In this document: piece by piece, positions 1-6,635 of the stretch
How the letters are laid out: every line of letters starts with the position of its first letter
How positions within the stretch are numbered: position 1 is the stretch's first letter
Assembly: GCA_031255655.1 (NCBI GenBank)
Contig: JAIRSB010000139.1
Coordinates: 1 to 11,075, forward strand
Source: Spirochaetaceae bacterium
GTDB lineage: Bacteria; Spirochaetota; Spirochaetia; Treponematales; Breznakiellaceae
DNA length: 11,075 bases
Direction: 5' to 3'
The notes under the pieces: generated by a model
Seen by the model: the letters and a program-made list of their open reading frames with translations, nothing else
What the model was told of the DNA's origin: nothing
Database searches by the model: none
Made by a program: the position numbers and the translations under genes

Positions 1-1602
1 GGTTTTGCTTTCGCGCTCATGATGTTATCAGCCTCATGCGGCAAAGAAAAGCCGCGAATTTCGATGATTGACCCCAAATTTGTAGTTGCCGGGCAGAATT
101 TGACCATAATGGGAGAAGGCTTTGGCGACGAGCAGGGCGAATCCTTCGTTACGATAGGAGGAGTAAACCCCACTCTTTCGTCATACCTTGAATGGAGCGA
201 CACGAAGATAGTCGTGCGCACCCCCGATTTCGGAGAATCCGGCTTAATATACGTGCACCGGCAGGATCAAAAGAGTAATCCCGTGCTGGTTTCGACATTG
301 GGATCAATGCCCGAATCTCCGGAAACGCAGACAGGCTACGCGCCTGTAATAAAACAAATACGCCCGGCTTCCGCCTCCATAGGGCAGCTCATTGTGATAC
401 AGGGCAGTGGTTTCGGCTCGGAAAAAAATGAAAGTTCGGTGTTTTTCAGCTGGGCGGCGGAACGGCAGTCTCCGGCTCCGGCGAGAGCGAAGGAAACCCA
501 GCTTATAGAGGCGAGCGGATATGCCGGCGCTTACGAGGCGTGGAATGATCACGAAATACATGTCCGGACGCCGGACGGTGCGGCAAGCGGTGGGGTGCAA
601 GTTGTTACGCAGCGCGGTAAGAGTAACGCCGCCGCCTTTGAACTGAACGCTAAACCTGGTATAAAATCAATACAGGATAAACGCACATATTCCGTCTCGT
701 ACTCCGTGGACATTCAGGCGCAAAACGCCGAGCCGCCGAATAGTATGTATGTGTTGTGCCCCGTCCCCCCCTCCACAGCCGCGCAGTTGAATAAAGATAT
801 CATCGCGGGCAGTTCGAAACCATTTGTTGATGATTATAACGGAGCCGCGCTGTTCCGGCTTACCGGACTTAAAAGCGGAGACAATAGGCGTATATCGGTT
901 TCTTACCTTGTTGACGTGTACGGCGTTGAAACCGACATAGACCCCGGTCTTGTAAAAACCGACGCGAATTTGTCCGCGCCCGAAGACTGGAAGCTGGCCT
1001 CCAGTCTCGTTCCCTCGGATGATGCGGAGATTAGGGAGTTAGCGGCGAAATTTACGGAGAGAGAAACTAATCCATACTTGAAGGCTCTCGCCATTTACAA
1101 CGGGATTTTAGCGGAGTTTACCGTGCGGCACGGGATGGCGCCAGTGTCCGTCCAGCAGGCTTTATCCGAAAAAAGGCTCGACCCGTATACGGCGGCAGTT
1201 TTGTACTGCGCGCTGTGCCGCGCCGCTGGCATTCCGGCTGTCATTGTATCCGGCGTTCTGTGTTCAAAAACCGGAAGCGCGCCGCCGCATTACTGGGTTG
1301 AATTCTGGGTTGACGGCTTCGGCGCCGTCCCTGTTGATGTCGCTTTGGGCGCGGGGGCCGCCGCCGAATCTTTTAAGCTGCGCGACGACCATGAATCGTA
1401 CTATTTTGGAAACATGGACAATCAGCATTTGATATTTTCGTACGGCGAAAGCGTGTTTTCAAAGATAGACGCTCGCGGTCGGACGGCGAGCCGTGAATTA
1501 AACTATGCATTGCAGAACATTTGGGAGGAAGCCTCTGGAAACATAGAGGCGTATTCCAGTTATTGGAGCGATATAAATATTACCGGTATTTATTCAAACT
1601 AA
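1..1602 (+). CDS. TIG-domain lipoprotein with transglutaminase-like C-terminal domain (5' end cut by window)
   Basis: The frame is open to base 1, so the gene begins upstream. The visible start (hydrophobic GFAFALMMLSASC, then GKEK) looks like the end of a lipoprotein signal peptide, with Cys7 counted from the ATG at 19 as the likely lipidated residue; the lipobox SASC is loose. Counting from the ATG at 19, residues 14-93 and 107-208 are two IPT/TIG immunoglobulin-like domains, each with the pattern 'I.P..A..GQ..I.G.GFG' and a later 'W.D..I.VRTPD'. Residues 210-320 look like a further beta-rich region. Residues 335-450 resemble a transglutaminase-like domain: 'ALCRAAGIPAVIVSG', then HYWVE (His424) and PVDVALG (Asp440). 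The usual catalytic Cys, about 15 residues before GIPA, is not there (Pro389 aligns). It is probably a surface or periplasmic protein with a binding or structural role; substrate unknown. The lipoprotein and fold calls are inference from motifs. Confidence 0.8.
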   Translation, partial: GFAFALMMLSASCGKEKPRISMIDPKFVVAGQNLTIMGEGFGDEQGESFVTIGGVNPTLSSYLEWSDTKIVVRTPDFGESGLIYVHRQDQKSNPVLVSTLGSMPESPETQTGYAPVIKQIRPASASIGQLIVIQGSGFGSEKNESSVFFSWAAERQSPAPARAKETQLIEASGYAGAYEAWNDHEIHVRTPDGAASGGVQVVTQRGKSNAAAFELNAKPGIKSIQDKRTYSVSYSVDIQAQNAEPPNSMYVLCPVPPSTAAQLNKDIIAGSSKPFVDDYNGAALFRLTGLKSGDNRRISVSYLVDVYGVETDIDPGLVKTDANLSAPEDWKLASSLVPSDDAEIRELAAKFTERETNPYLKALAIYNGILAEFTVRHGMAPVSVQQALSEKRLDPYTAAVLYCALCRAAGIPAVIVSGVLCSKTGSAPPHYWVEFWVDGFGAVPVDVALGAGAAAESFKLRDDHESYYFGNMDNQHLIFSYGESVFSKIDARGRTASRELNYALQNIWEEASGNIEAYSSYWSDINITGIYSN

Positions 1603-1636
1603 CCTGCGGCGTGATGTATTCCGCCAAAACACTGTC

Positions 1637-1670
1637 ACGGCGGCGCCGGGCTTGAACAGCGCCGCGCCGT
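1637..1670 (+). repeat. GC-rich stem-loop between lipoprotein gene and pentapeptide gene
   Basis: The arms ACGGCGGCGC (1637-1646) and GCGCCG+CCGT (1659-1664 and 1667-1670) pair over 10 bp with a 2-base bulge and a 12-base loop. No T-run follows, so it is not a standard intrinsic terminator. It may be an mRNA-end stabiliser or a leader structure. It also covers the TTG at 1652, which argues against that codon as a start. Confidence 0.4.
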
Positions 1671-1687
1671 CGCGTATCATGGGGATT

Positions 1688-2278
1688 ATGTTTAAATGTA
1701 CACCCTGCGCGGCGGGATGCGGAAATGTTGCTGTCAGTGGTTCGGATTTATGCGGGCTTCACTGTGCCGACCCGCAAAAAGAATCGCGGCGCATAGCCGC
1801 CGATATCATGAAAGAAACTAATATAAACGGCCTGAACGCGGCACATTTACGCTTTACCGGATTTGATTTTTCATCAAAAAACTACTATGGTTGCAACTTC
1901 ACCGAATCTTATTTTAGTTCCTGCATTTTTACAAATTCTTTCATGCGTATGGATTTTTTTGATATGTCGGTTTTTATTGACTGCGACTTTTCAAACAGCG
2001 ATATTCAGTTTTCATCATTCGGCGCCTGTATTTTTGAAGGGTGTAAATTCGATAATTCAGAACTCACCCATTTAAATTTTAACGGTGCGTCCCTTTCGCG
2101 CTGTTCTTTGGATCATTCAGATCTCTATAACAGCCGGTTTAATACGGCAAAACTAATGCAGACAAGCATATCGGACTGTAATATAACAAGCGTATATTTT
2201 ATTAACGCGGAACAGACGGAACTTAGCTTTAAATCTTCTAACACAAGAGACGCGGTTTTCAAATTGGAAAGACAATAG
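1688..2278 (+). CDS. Pentapeptide-repeat protein with Cys/His-rich N-terminus
   Basis: This is a 196-residue protein if started at the ATG at 1688 (MFKCTPCAAGCG). The frame also offers ATG 1679 and TTG 1652; 1688 is preferred because the Cys-rich head begins there and GGGG (1681-1684) lies just upstream, though very close. Residues 4-26 hold C4-x2-C7-x3-C11 and later C22-x2-H25-C26, a possible zinc-binding knuckle. From about residue 56 to 181 every fifth residue is F, L, I, Y or similar (e.g. CNF-TESYF-SSCIF, DCDF-SNSDI, SRF-NTAKL), about 26 pentads. This predicts a right-handed quadrilateral beta-helix of six or so coils. There is no signal peptide, so it is likely cytoplasmic. Known family members include DNA mimics that protect gyrase, but most have no known role and none is claimed here. 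The gene is AT-rich (1921-1980 is 17/60 G+C), unlike the genes to its right, which could mean transfer. Confidence 0.8.
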   Translation: MFKCTPCAAGCGNVAVSGSDLCGLHCADPQKESRRIAADIMKETNINGLNAAHLRFTGFDFSSKNYYGCNFTESYFSSCIFTNSFMRMDFFDMSVFIDCDFSNSDIQFSSFGACIFEGCKFDNSELTHLNFNGASLSRCSLDHSDLYNSRFNTAKLMQTSISDCNITSVYFINAEQTELSFKSSNTRDAVFKLERQ

Positions 2279-2330
2279 CCGTGTGGTTTTTTAAGACTAA
2301 AAAATTTACAAAACCGTTTTTAGCGGGATC

Positions 2331-2346
2331 GGAAACTAAAGTTTCC
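2331..2346. repeat. Short palindrome, core GAAACT-AA-AGTTTC
   Basis: A perfect inverted repeat with arms GGAAACT and AGTTTCC and a 2-base AA centre lies in the AT-rich spacer after the pentapeptide gene. It shares its core with the longer palindrome at 2434-2463. A further GTTTCCC at 2384-2390 could pair with the same left arm, giving an alternative fold. Confidence 0.6.
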
Positions 2347-2397
2347 AAAAAAATAATTGACTTGTTCGACACCCCGGTTGGTTGTTTCCCAAGTCTT

Positions 2398-2418
2398 GCA
2401 AAATGCAAAGCATTTTGC
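2398..2418. repeat. Inverted repeat, possible weak terminator
   Basis: Perfect 9-bp arms GCAAAATGC and GCATTTTGC flank an AAA loop. On the + strand a run of T (TATTTTTTAA) follows, so it could act as a weak intrinsic terminator for the pentapeptide gene. The stem is AT-rich, so this is uncertain. Confidence 0.45.
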
Positions 2419-2433
2419 TATTTTTTAACGGTT

Positions 2434-2463
2434 GTTGTTTAGAAACTGAAGTTTCTAAACAAC
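2434..2463. repeat. Perfect 14-bp inverted repeat upstream of MBL-fold gene
   Basis: The arms GTTGTTTAGAAACT (2434-2447) and AGTTTCTAAACAAC (2450-2463) are perfect complements with a 2-base GA centre. The core GAAACT-GA-AGTTTC matches the palindrome at 2331. It ends 17 bases before the GTG start at 2481, so it would sit in the leader of the MBL-fold mRNA if transcription starts upstream. GTTGTTT also occurs at 2381-2387, allowing alternative pairing. It could be a dispersed palindromic repeat, a protein-binding site or a leader hairpin. Confidence 0.65.
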
Positions 2464-2480
2464 TCTAATAGTGGAATGCT

Positions 2481-3128
2481 GTGAAACTTTCTTTTAATCT
2501 CTGTAGACAATCGTTATCAAACTGTTATCTGCTCGGTTCAGATTACGAGGGAACAGAAGCGAGGGACGCTTTGATAATAGATCCGGGAAGCATGGACGAA
2601 GCTATTTTGGATTTCATCGAAAGCAATGATTACACCCTAAGCGGCGTTTTGCTTACGCATAACCACGCCAATCACATAGCCGGACTGCGCTCACTAAAAC
2701 GCATATATTCAACTGAAATTTATTCATCCAACAGTGTTGTAATGGGTTATAAAACGAACGTTGTGCGAGACGGTGATGAAATAAAAATAGGTTCATTCAA
2801 TGTTAAAGTAATTTCAGCTCCGGGTCATTCGATAGATTCTATGATATACCTCATAGACCATCTGCTGTTTACCGGAGACGTTCTTTCGGCAGGTCTTATG
2901 GGACGAACTGACAGCGCTTACGGCGCGATGCGGCAGATTGCGATGATACAAAATAAAATTTTTACGCTGCGCGGAGATTACGTCGTACTGCCGGGTCACG
3001 GCCCCCCCACAACTTTGAATGTGGAACGTGCTTACAATATTGGCGTCGGTCTTTTTGAAGAAAACCGTAACAGGACACACCGCACATTATTCAGTCTTGA
3101 TCTTTTAGATACCAGCAATCATAACTAA
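2481..3128 (+). CDS. Metallo-beta-lactamase-fold hydrolase (glyoxalase II-like)
   Basis: This 215-residue protein starts at GTG 2481 with a weak GTGG site at 2471-2474. The layout is that of small glyoxalase II-like (YcbL-type) MBL hydrolases: 'NCYLLG' near the N-terminus, 'DALIIDPG' (29-36), the metal motif at 59-65, 'APGHS' with His116, 'FTGDVL' with Asp133, 'GLMGRTDSAYG' (138-148) and 'LPGHGPPT' with His173. In this family the first motif is HxHxDH, giving two metal sites. Here it reads H60-N-H62-A-N64-H65, so the Asp ligand or base of site 2 is Asn; the other ligands are kept. It is likely a cytoplasmic hydrolase of thioesters or similar; substrate unknown. No signal peptide is visible. 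The changed residue makes classical two-metal activity uncertain. Confidence 0.82.
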   Translation: MKLSFNLCRQSLSNCYLLGSDYEGTEARDALIIDPGSMDEAILDFIESNDYTLSGVLLTHNHANHIAGLRSLKRIYSTEIYSSNSVVMGYKTNVVRDGDEIKIGSFNVKVISAPGHSIDSMIYLIDHLLFTGDVLSAGLMGRTDSAYGAMRQIAMIQNKIFTLRGDYVVLPGHGPPTTLNVERAYNIGVGLFEENRNRTHRTLFSLDLLDTSNHN

Positions 3129-3150
3129 CGTGCCGGTGCGTACAAATTGC

Positions 3151-3179
3151 TTGACATAAAAATTGTCTTCACGCATTAT
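3151..3179 (+). promoter_or_regulatory. Candidate sigma-70-type promoter for hisB
   Basis: A perfect -35 TTGACA (3151-3156), a 17-base spacer and CATTAT (3174-3179, 4 of 6 matches to the -10 consensus) lie 55 bases before the hisB start. The -10 is half of a small dyad ATTAT-CGA-ATAAT (3175-3187), and a second dyad, AATAAG...CTTATT (3189-3207), follows in the leader. These could be operator or leader structures; neither is a site I recognise. Confidence 0.55.
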
Positions 3180-3233
3180 CGAATAATCAATAAGCGATTG
3201 ACTTATTTTACGTATTGAAAAGGCGGATTAATC

Positions 3234-3872
3234 ATGAACAGAACAGCAGAAGTTGAAAGAAAAACGCTTGAAACGGAAATCCGAGTCCGCCTGAATCTCG
3301 ACGGGACGGGTGCTGTAAAGCTGGTTTTTCCCATCGGTTTTCTGCGGCACATGATAGACACTTTCGCTAGGCACGGGCTTTTCGATATAGAAATTGAGGC
3401 GCAGGGCGACCTTCATGTCGACCAGCATCACCTTATAGAGGATATGGGCATCGTTTTAGGACAGGCTTTCGGCAAGGCTTTATCGGACAAAAAAGGAATA
3501 CGGCGCACTGGAAGCTGCCTCTACCCTATGGATGAAACTTTAGTCCGCGCAGCCGTAGATCTTTCCGGCAGACCTTTTCTGCATTTTGAGGGTGGGCTGT
3601 CCGGTATCCCGCTTGTTTCAGCCGAATCGGATGGCAAATCCACGCCGTTCCAGACGGACACGGTCGAAGACTTCTGGCAGGGTTTCGTCGGAGCGGCTGC
3701 CTGCGCTCTGCATATTGATGTTCTGCGTGGTCGAAGCGACCACCATAAAATAGAGGGCATTTTCAAAGCCGCGTCCCGCGCCCTCCGTGAGGCCTGCGAG
3801 CTAGACCCGCGAGCCGCGGATGCCGTACCCTCAACGAAAGGCTGCCTGCCCCCGCCCGTGTACATCGTCTAA
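3234..3872 (+). CDS. hisB: Imidazoleglycerol-phosphate dehydratase
   Basis: The product converts imidazole-glycerol phosphate to imidazole-acetol phosphate, a middle step of histidine synthesis, as a Mn-dependent multimer in the cytoplasm. It has 212 residues, slightly longer than the usual ~195-200. The start ATG 3234 follows AGGCGG (3221-3226) at good spacing. Family features seen: 'ETEIRVRLNLDGTG' (13-26), 'GFLRHM' (His39), 'GDLHVDQHHLIED' (His65, His66, Glu69), 'PMDETL' (98-103), 'VDLSGRP' (108-114), 'LHI' (His160), 'HHKIE' (170-174), 'FKAASRALREA' and 'PSTKG' (199-203). All expected metal ligands are present. Several normally conserved neighbours differ: Arg38 for Asp in FDHM, Gln64 for Asp in DDHH and Ser168 for Asn in GxNxHH. 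A short tail (PPPVYIV) follows STKG. It is monofunctional, without the phosphatase domain of E. coli HisB. No other his gene is in the window, and the gene has its own promoter and terminator. Confidence 0.93.
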   Translation: MNRTAEVERKTLETEIRVRLNLDGTGAVKLVFPIGFLRHMIDTFARHGLFDIEIEAQGDLHVDQHHLIEDMGIVLGQAFGKALSDKKGIRRTGSCLYPMDETLVRAAVDLSGRPFLHFEGGLSGIPLVSAESDGKSTPFQTDTVEDFWQGFVGAAACALHIDVLRGRSDHHKIEGIFKAASRALREACELDPRAADAVPSTKGCLPPPVYIV

Positions 3873-3927
3873 ACCACGTGAAATGTATCATAAACCCTAT
3901 CGGAGATTCCTGATAACTTCACCAACG

Positions 3928-3973
3928 AACGCTGGAACATAGCAGGCGTAGGCTTGCGCCAGCGTTTTTTTTT
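3928..3973 (+). terminator. Rho-independent terminator after hisB
   Basis: The arms AACGCTGG (3928-3935) and CCAGCGTT (3959-3966) form a stem whose loop holds a second small stem, GCAGGC...GCTTGC, with one G-U pair. Nine T residues (3965-3973) follow directly. It lies 55 bases past the hisB stop and ends 19 bases before the clpB start. Confidence 0.85.
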
Positions 3974-3992
3974 GAGTAATGTAAAAATAATT

Positions 3993-6635
3993 ATGAATTA
4001 CGACAAATTTACAATAAAAGCTCAAGAGGCTTTGAACGAAGCCTCCACGTTAGCGCAAAAGAGCGATCACGCGCAGATAGAAAGCGAGCATTTGCTTCTT
4101 GCGCTGCTGGAACAGAAAGACGGACTTAGTGCCCCGCTTTTGGAGCGGGTAGGCGTTAATCCTTCCGCGCTGGCTGAAGAATGCCGTTCTCGTGTCGCCG
4201 CGCTGCCGAAAGTGTACGGAGACGCCGCCAACGTTTACCTTTCGCCGGGACTTTCAAAGACGCTCGCTAAGGCGGAAGGCGAGGCGGCAGGGCTAAAAGA
4301 CGACTTTGTCTCAACCGAGCATATCTTGCTCGCCATGGCAGCCGGTGAAGGAACCGCCGGACAAATTCTTAAACAGCACGGCGTAACCAGACAAGCGCTG
4401 TTATCCGCGTTAAAAGCGGTGCGTGGCAACTCGCGGGTGGTAGATCAGGATCCGGAATCCAAGTATCAGTCTCTTGAAAAATACTGCCGCGACCTTACCG
4501 CGCTTGCCCGGCAGGAAAAAATAGATCCCGTTATCGGACGGGACGAAGAGATTAGGCGCGTTATGCAGGTCTTGTCGCGGCGCACCAAGAATAATCCCGT
4601 GCTGATAGGCGAGCCCGGCGTTGGAAAGACGGCTATTGTAGAAGGGCTTGCCCGCCGCATAGTCGCGGGGGATGTGCCTGAGGGACTAAAGGGGAAGAGC
4701 CTGCTCGCTCTCGATCTCGGCGCGCTTGTCGCCGGAGCGAAATTCCGCGGCGAATTTGAAGAGCGGCTCAAAGCCGTCATAGCGGAAGTGCAGTCTTCTG
4801 ACGGCAAGATAATACTGTTCATTGACGAGCTTCACACCCTTGTAGGCGCGGGCGCGGCGGAAGGGGCGACGGACGCTTCTAATCTGCTTAAACCTGCCCT
4901 CGCGCGCGGCGAGCTTCGCTGTATAGGCGCGACGACTCTGGACGAATACCGCAAATACATTGAAAAAGATGCCGCGCTGGAACGGCGTTTCCAGCAGGTT
5001 TACGCCGCCGAGCCCTCGGTCGAGAATACGATAGCGATACTGCGCGGGCTGAAAGAACGTTACGAAGTTCACCACGGAGTCCGCATAAAAGACGAGGCAT
5101 TGGTCGCCGCCGCGACATTGTCAAACCGCTACATCACGAATCGTTTTCTGCCGGATAAAGCCATCGACCTTGTCGACGAGGCCGCGAGCCGTCTAAAAAT
5201 CGAGCTTGACAGCCGTCCGACAGAGCTTGATAAATTGGAACGCCGCCTTTTGCGTCTTTCCATCGAAAAACAGGCGCTTATCCGCGAACAGGACGCTGTT
5301 TCAAAAGAGCGTCTATCCAAACTGGAGACGGAAATTGCCAATTTGACCGGTGAACGGGACGCGATGAAGACACGCTGGGAAAACGAAAAGGCCGAAATCT
5401 CGAAAGTCCACGGTTTGAAGCAGAAAATCGAAGAGCTTAACATCGAGCAGACCCGTTATGAGCGTGAAGGCAATCTTAACAAGGCGGCGGAACTGCGCTA
5501 CGGGCTAATCCCTGAAACTCAGAAAAAACTGGACGCGCTGACGACCGAACTAGACGCCAAGCGCGCAAGCGTGGCGGGAGAAGGTGCTGGTCATGGTTCC
5601 GCTCTTTTGCGTGAAGAAGTAAGCGAAGAGGATATAGCCGCCGTTGTCTCATCATGGACGGGAATTCCGGTGTCAAAGATGCTTTCCGGCGAGGCGCACA
5701 AGTACATCGACCTTGAAAGCGTGTTGGAAAGGCGTGTGGTAGGCCAATCAGCGGCGGTTCGGGCTGTCGCAGACGCGATAAGGCGGAACAAAGCCGGTTT
5801 GAATGACGCGGCGCGGCCTTTGGGCTCATTCCTCTTTTTGGGTCCCACCGGAGTTGGCAAAACCGAGCTTGCCAAAACGTTGGCGGATTTCTTGTTCAAT
5901 GACGAAAAGGCGCTTACTCGCGTTGATATGAGCGAATACGGTGAAAAGTTTTCCGTAAGCCGCTTGATAGGCGCTCCGCCCGGTTATGTTGGCTACGATC
6001 AGGGCGGACAGTTGACGGAAGCGGTGCGACGCCGTCCCTACAGCGTCATTCTTTTCGACGAAATAGAGAAGGCGCACCCGGAAGTTTTTAACGTGTTCCT
6101 GCAAATTTTGGACGACGGACGTTTAACCGACGGGCAAGGGCGTATAGTCGACTTCAAAAATACCATCATCATAATGACAAGCAACTTGGGTTCTGAGCTT
6201 ATTCTTGAGGCAAAACAGCCGGATGACATAAAACAGGCTCTTTCAGAGTTGTTAAAGCGGCATTTCCGTCCAGAATTTCTTAACCGCATTGACGAAACCG
6301 TGATTTTCAACCGTTTAGACAAGTCCGAGATTGGCAAAATCGTGGATATTCAACTGGAAAGGCTGAAAGAACGTCTTCTGGAACGTAAAATCACGCTGGA
6401 ATTGACAGACGGAGCCAAAAATCTAATCATTGAGCGCGGCTACGACCCGCTGTTTGGCGCGCGGCCTCTAAAAAGGACTATTCAGAGCGAGCTTGAAAAC
6501 CCGCTTGCCAAGTCTATTATCGCAGGAAAAATCAGGGACGGCTCTGTCGTAAAGGTGGAGTTAAACGACAAAAAGAGCGGGACGGAAGATTCGTCTCTGC
6601 GTTTTGAATTCGTGGAGAAGCCGGAAAAAGACTGA
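3993..6635 (+). CDS. clpB: ATP-dependent disaggregase ClpB
   Basis: An 880-residue Hsp100 chaperone that works with DnaK/DnaJ/GrpE to pull proteins out of aggregates; a cytoplasmic hexamer. Residues from the ATG at 3993: Clp N-domain 1-145; NBD1 from about 160 with Walker A GEPGVGKT (206-213) and Walker B FIDE (276-279); a middle coiled-coil of about 400-530, the mark of ClpB against ClpA/ClpX; NBD2 with Walker A GPTGVGKT (617-624), Walker B LFDE (687-690), sensor-1 TSN (729-731), arginine finger in RPEFLNRID and sensor-2 GAR near 822-824. Pore loops are KFRG (Phe251, where E. coli has Tyr) and GYVGYDQGG. The frame extends up to TTG 3954, but that lies inside the hisB terminator, and ClpB homology begins MNYDKFT, so ATG 3993 is chosen. 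Its Shine-Dalgarno is poor and no CIRCE element is visible. The stop overlaps the next start by one base. Confidence 0.96.
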   Translation: MNYDKFTIKAQEALNEASTLAQKSDHAQIESEHLLLALLEQKDGLSAPLLERVGVNPSALAEECRSRVAALPKVYGDAANVYLSPGLSKTLAKAEGEAAGLKDDFVSTEHILLAMAAGEGTAGQILKQHGVTRQALLSALKAVRGNSRVVDQDPESKYQSLEKYCRDLTALARQEKIDPVIGRDEEIRRVMQVLSRRTKNNPVLIGEPGVGKTAIVEGLARRIVAGDVPEGLKGKSLLALDLGALVAGAKFRGEFEERLKAVIAEVQSSDGKIILFIDELHTLVGAGAAEGATDASNLLKPALARGELRCIGATTLDEYRKYIEKDAALERRFQQVYAAEPSVENTIAILRGLKERYEVHHGVRIKDEALVAAATLSNRYITNRFLPDKAIDLVDEAASRLKIELDSRPTELDKLERRLLRLSIEKQALIREQDAVSKERLSKLETEIANLTGERDAMKTRWENEKAEISKVHGLKQKIEELNIEQTRYEREGNLNKAAELRYGLIPETQKKLDALTTELDAKRASVAGEGAGHGSALLREEVSEEDIAAVVSSWTGIPVSKMLSGEAHKYIDLESVLERRVVGQSAAVRAVADAIRRNKAGLNDAARPLGSFLFLGPTGVGKTELAKTLADFLFNDEKALTRVDMSEYGEKFSVSRLIGAPPGYVGYDQGGQLTEAVRRRPYSVILFDEIEKAHPEVFNVFLQILDDGRLTDGQGRIVDFKNTIIIMTSNLGSELILEAKQPDDIKQALSELLKRHFRPEFLNRIDETVIFNRLDKSEIGKIVDIQLERLKERLLERKITLELTDGAKNLIIERGYDPLFGARPLKRTIQSELENPLAKSIIAGKIRDGSVVKVELNDKKSGTEDSSLRFEFVEKPEKD

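Noticed and set aside
1573..1593. ATAAATA...TATTTAT dyad at the end of the lipoprotein gene as a terminator
   Set aside because: The stem is entirely A-T, it lies before the stop codon and no T-run follows.
1652..1687. TTG 1652 as the start of the pentapeptide gene
   Set aside because: It lies in the loop of a GC-rich hairpin, lacks a ribosome site and adds residues with no match to the repeat pattern; ATG 1688 begins at the Cys-rich head.
2357..2385. TTGACT as a -35 for the MBL-fold gene
   Set aside because: No -10-like sequence occurs 16-18 bases downstream; the region there is GGTTGT.
2331..2463. CRISPR array or tRNA in the palindromic spacer
   Set aside because: The repeats are not regularly spaced direct repeats, and no cloverleaf or cas gene is present.
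3954..3992. TTG 3954 as the clpB start
   Set aside because: It lies within the hairpin and T-run of the hisB terminator, and ClpB homology starts at MNYDKFT (3993).
4235..6337. Long minus-strand frames opposite clpB
   Set aside because: They are compositional shadows of the coding strand; translations show no domain and clpB is intact over the whole span.
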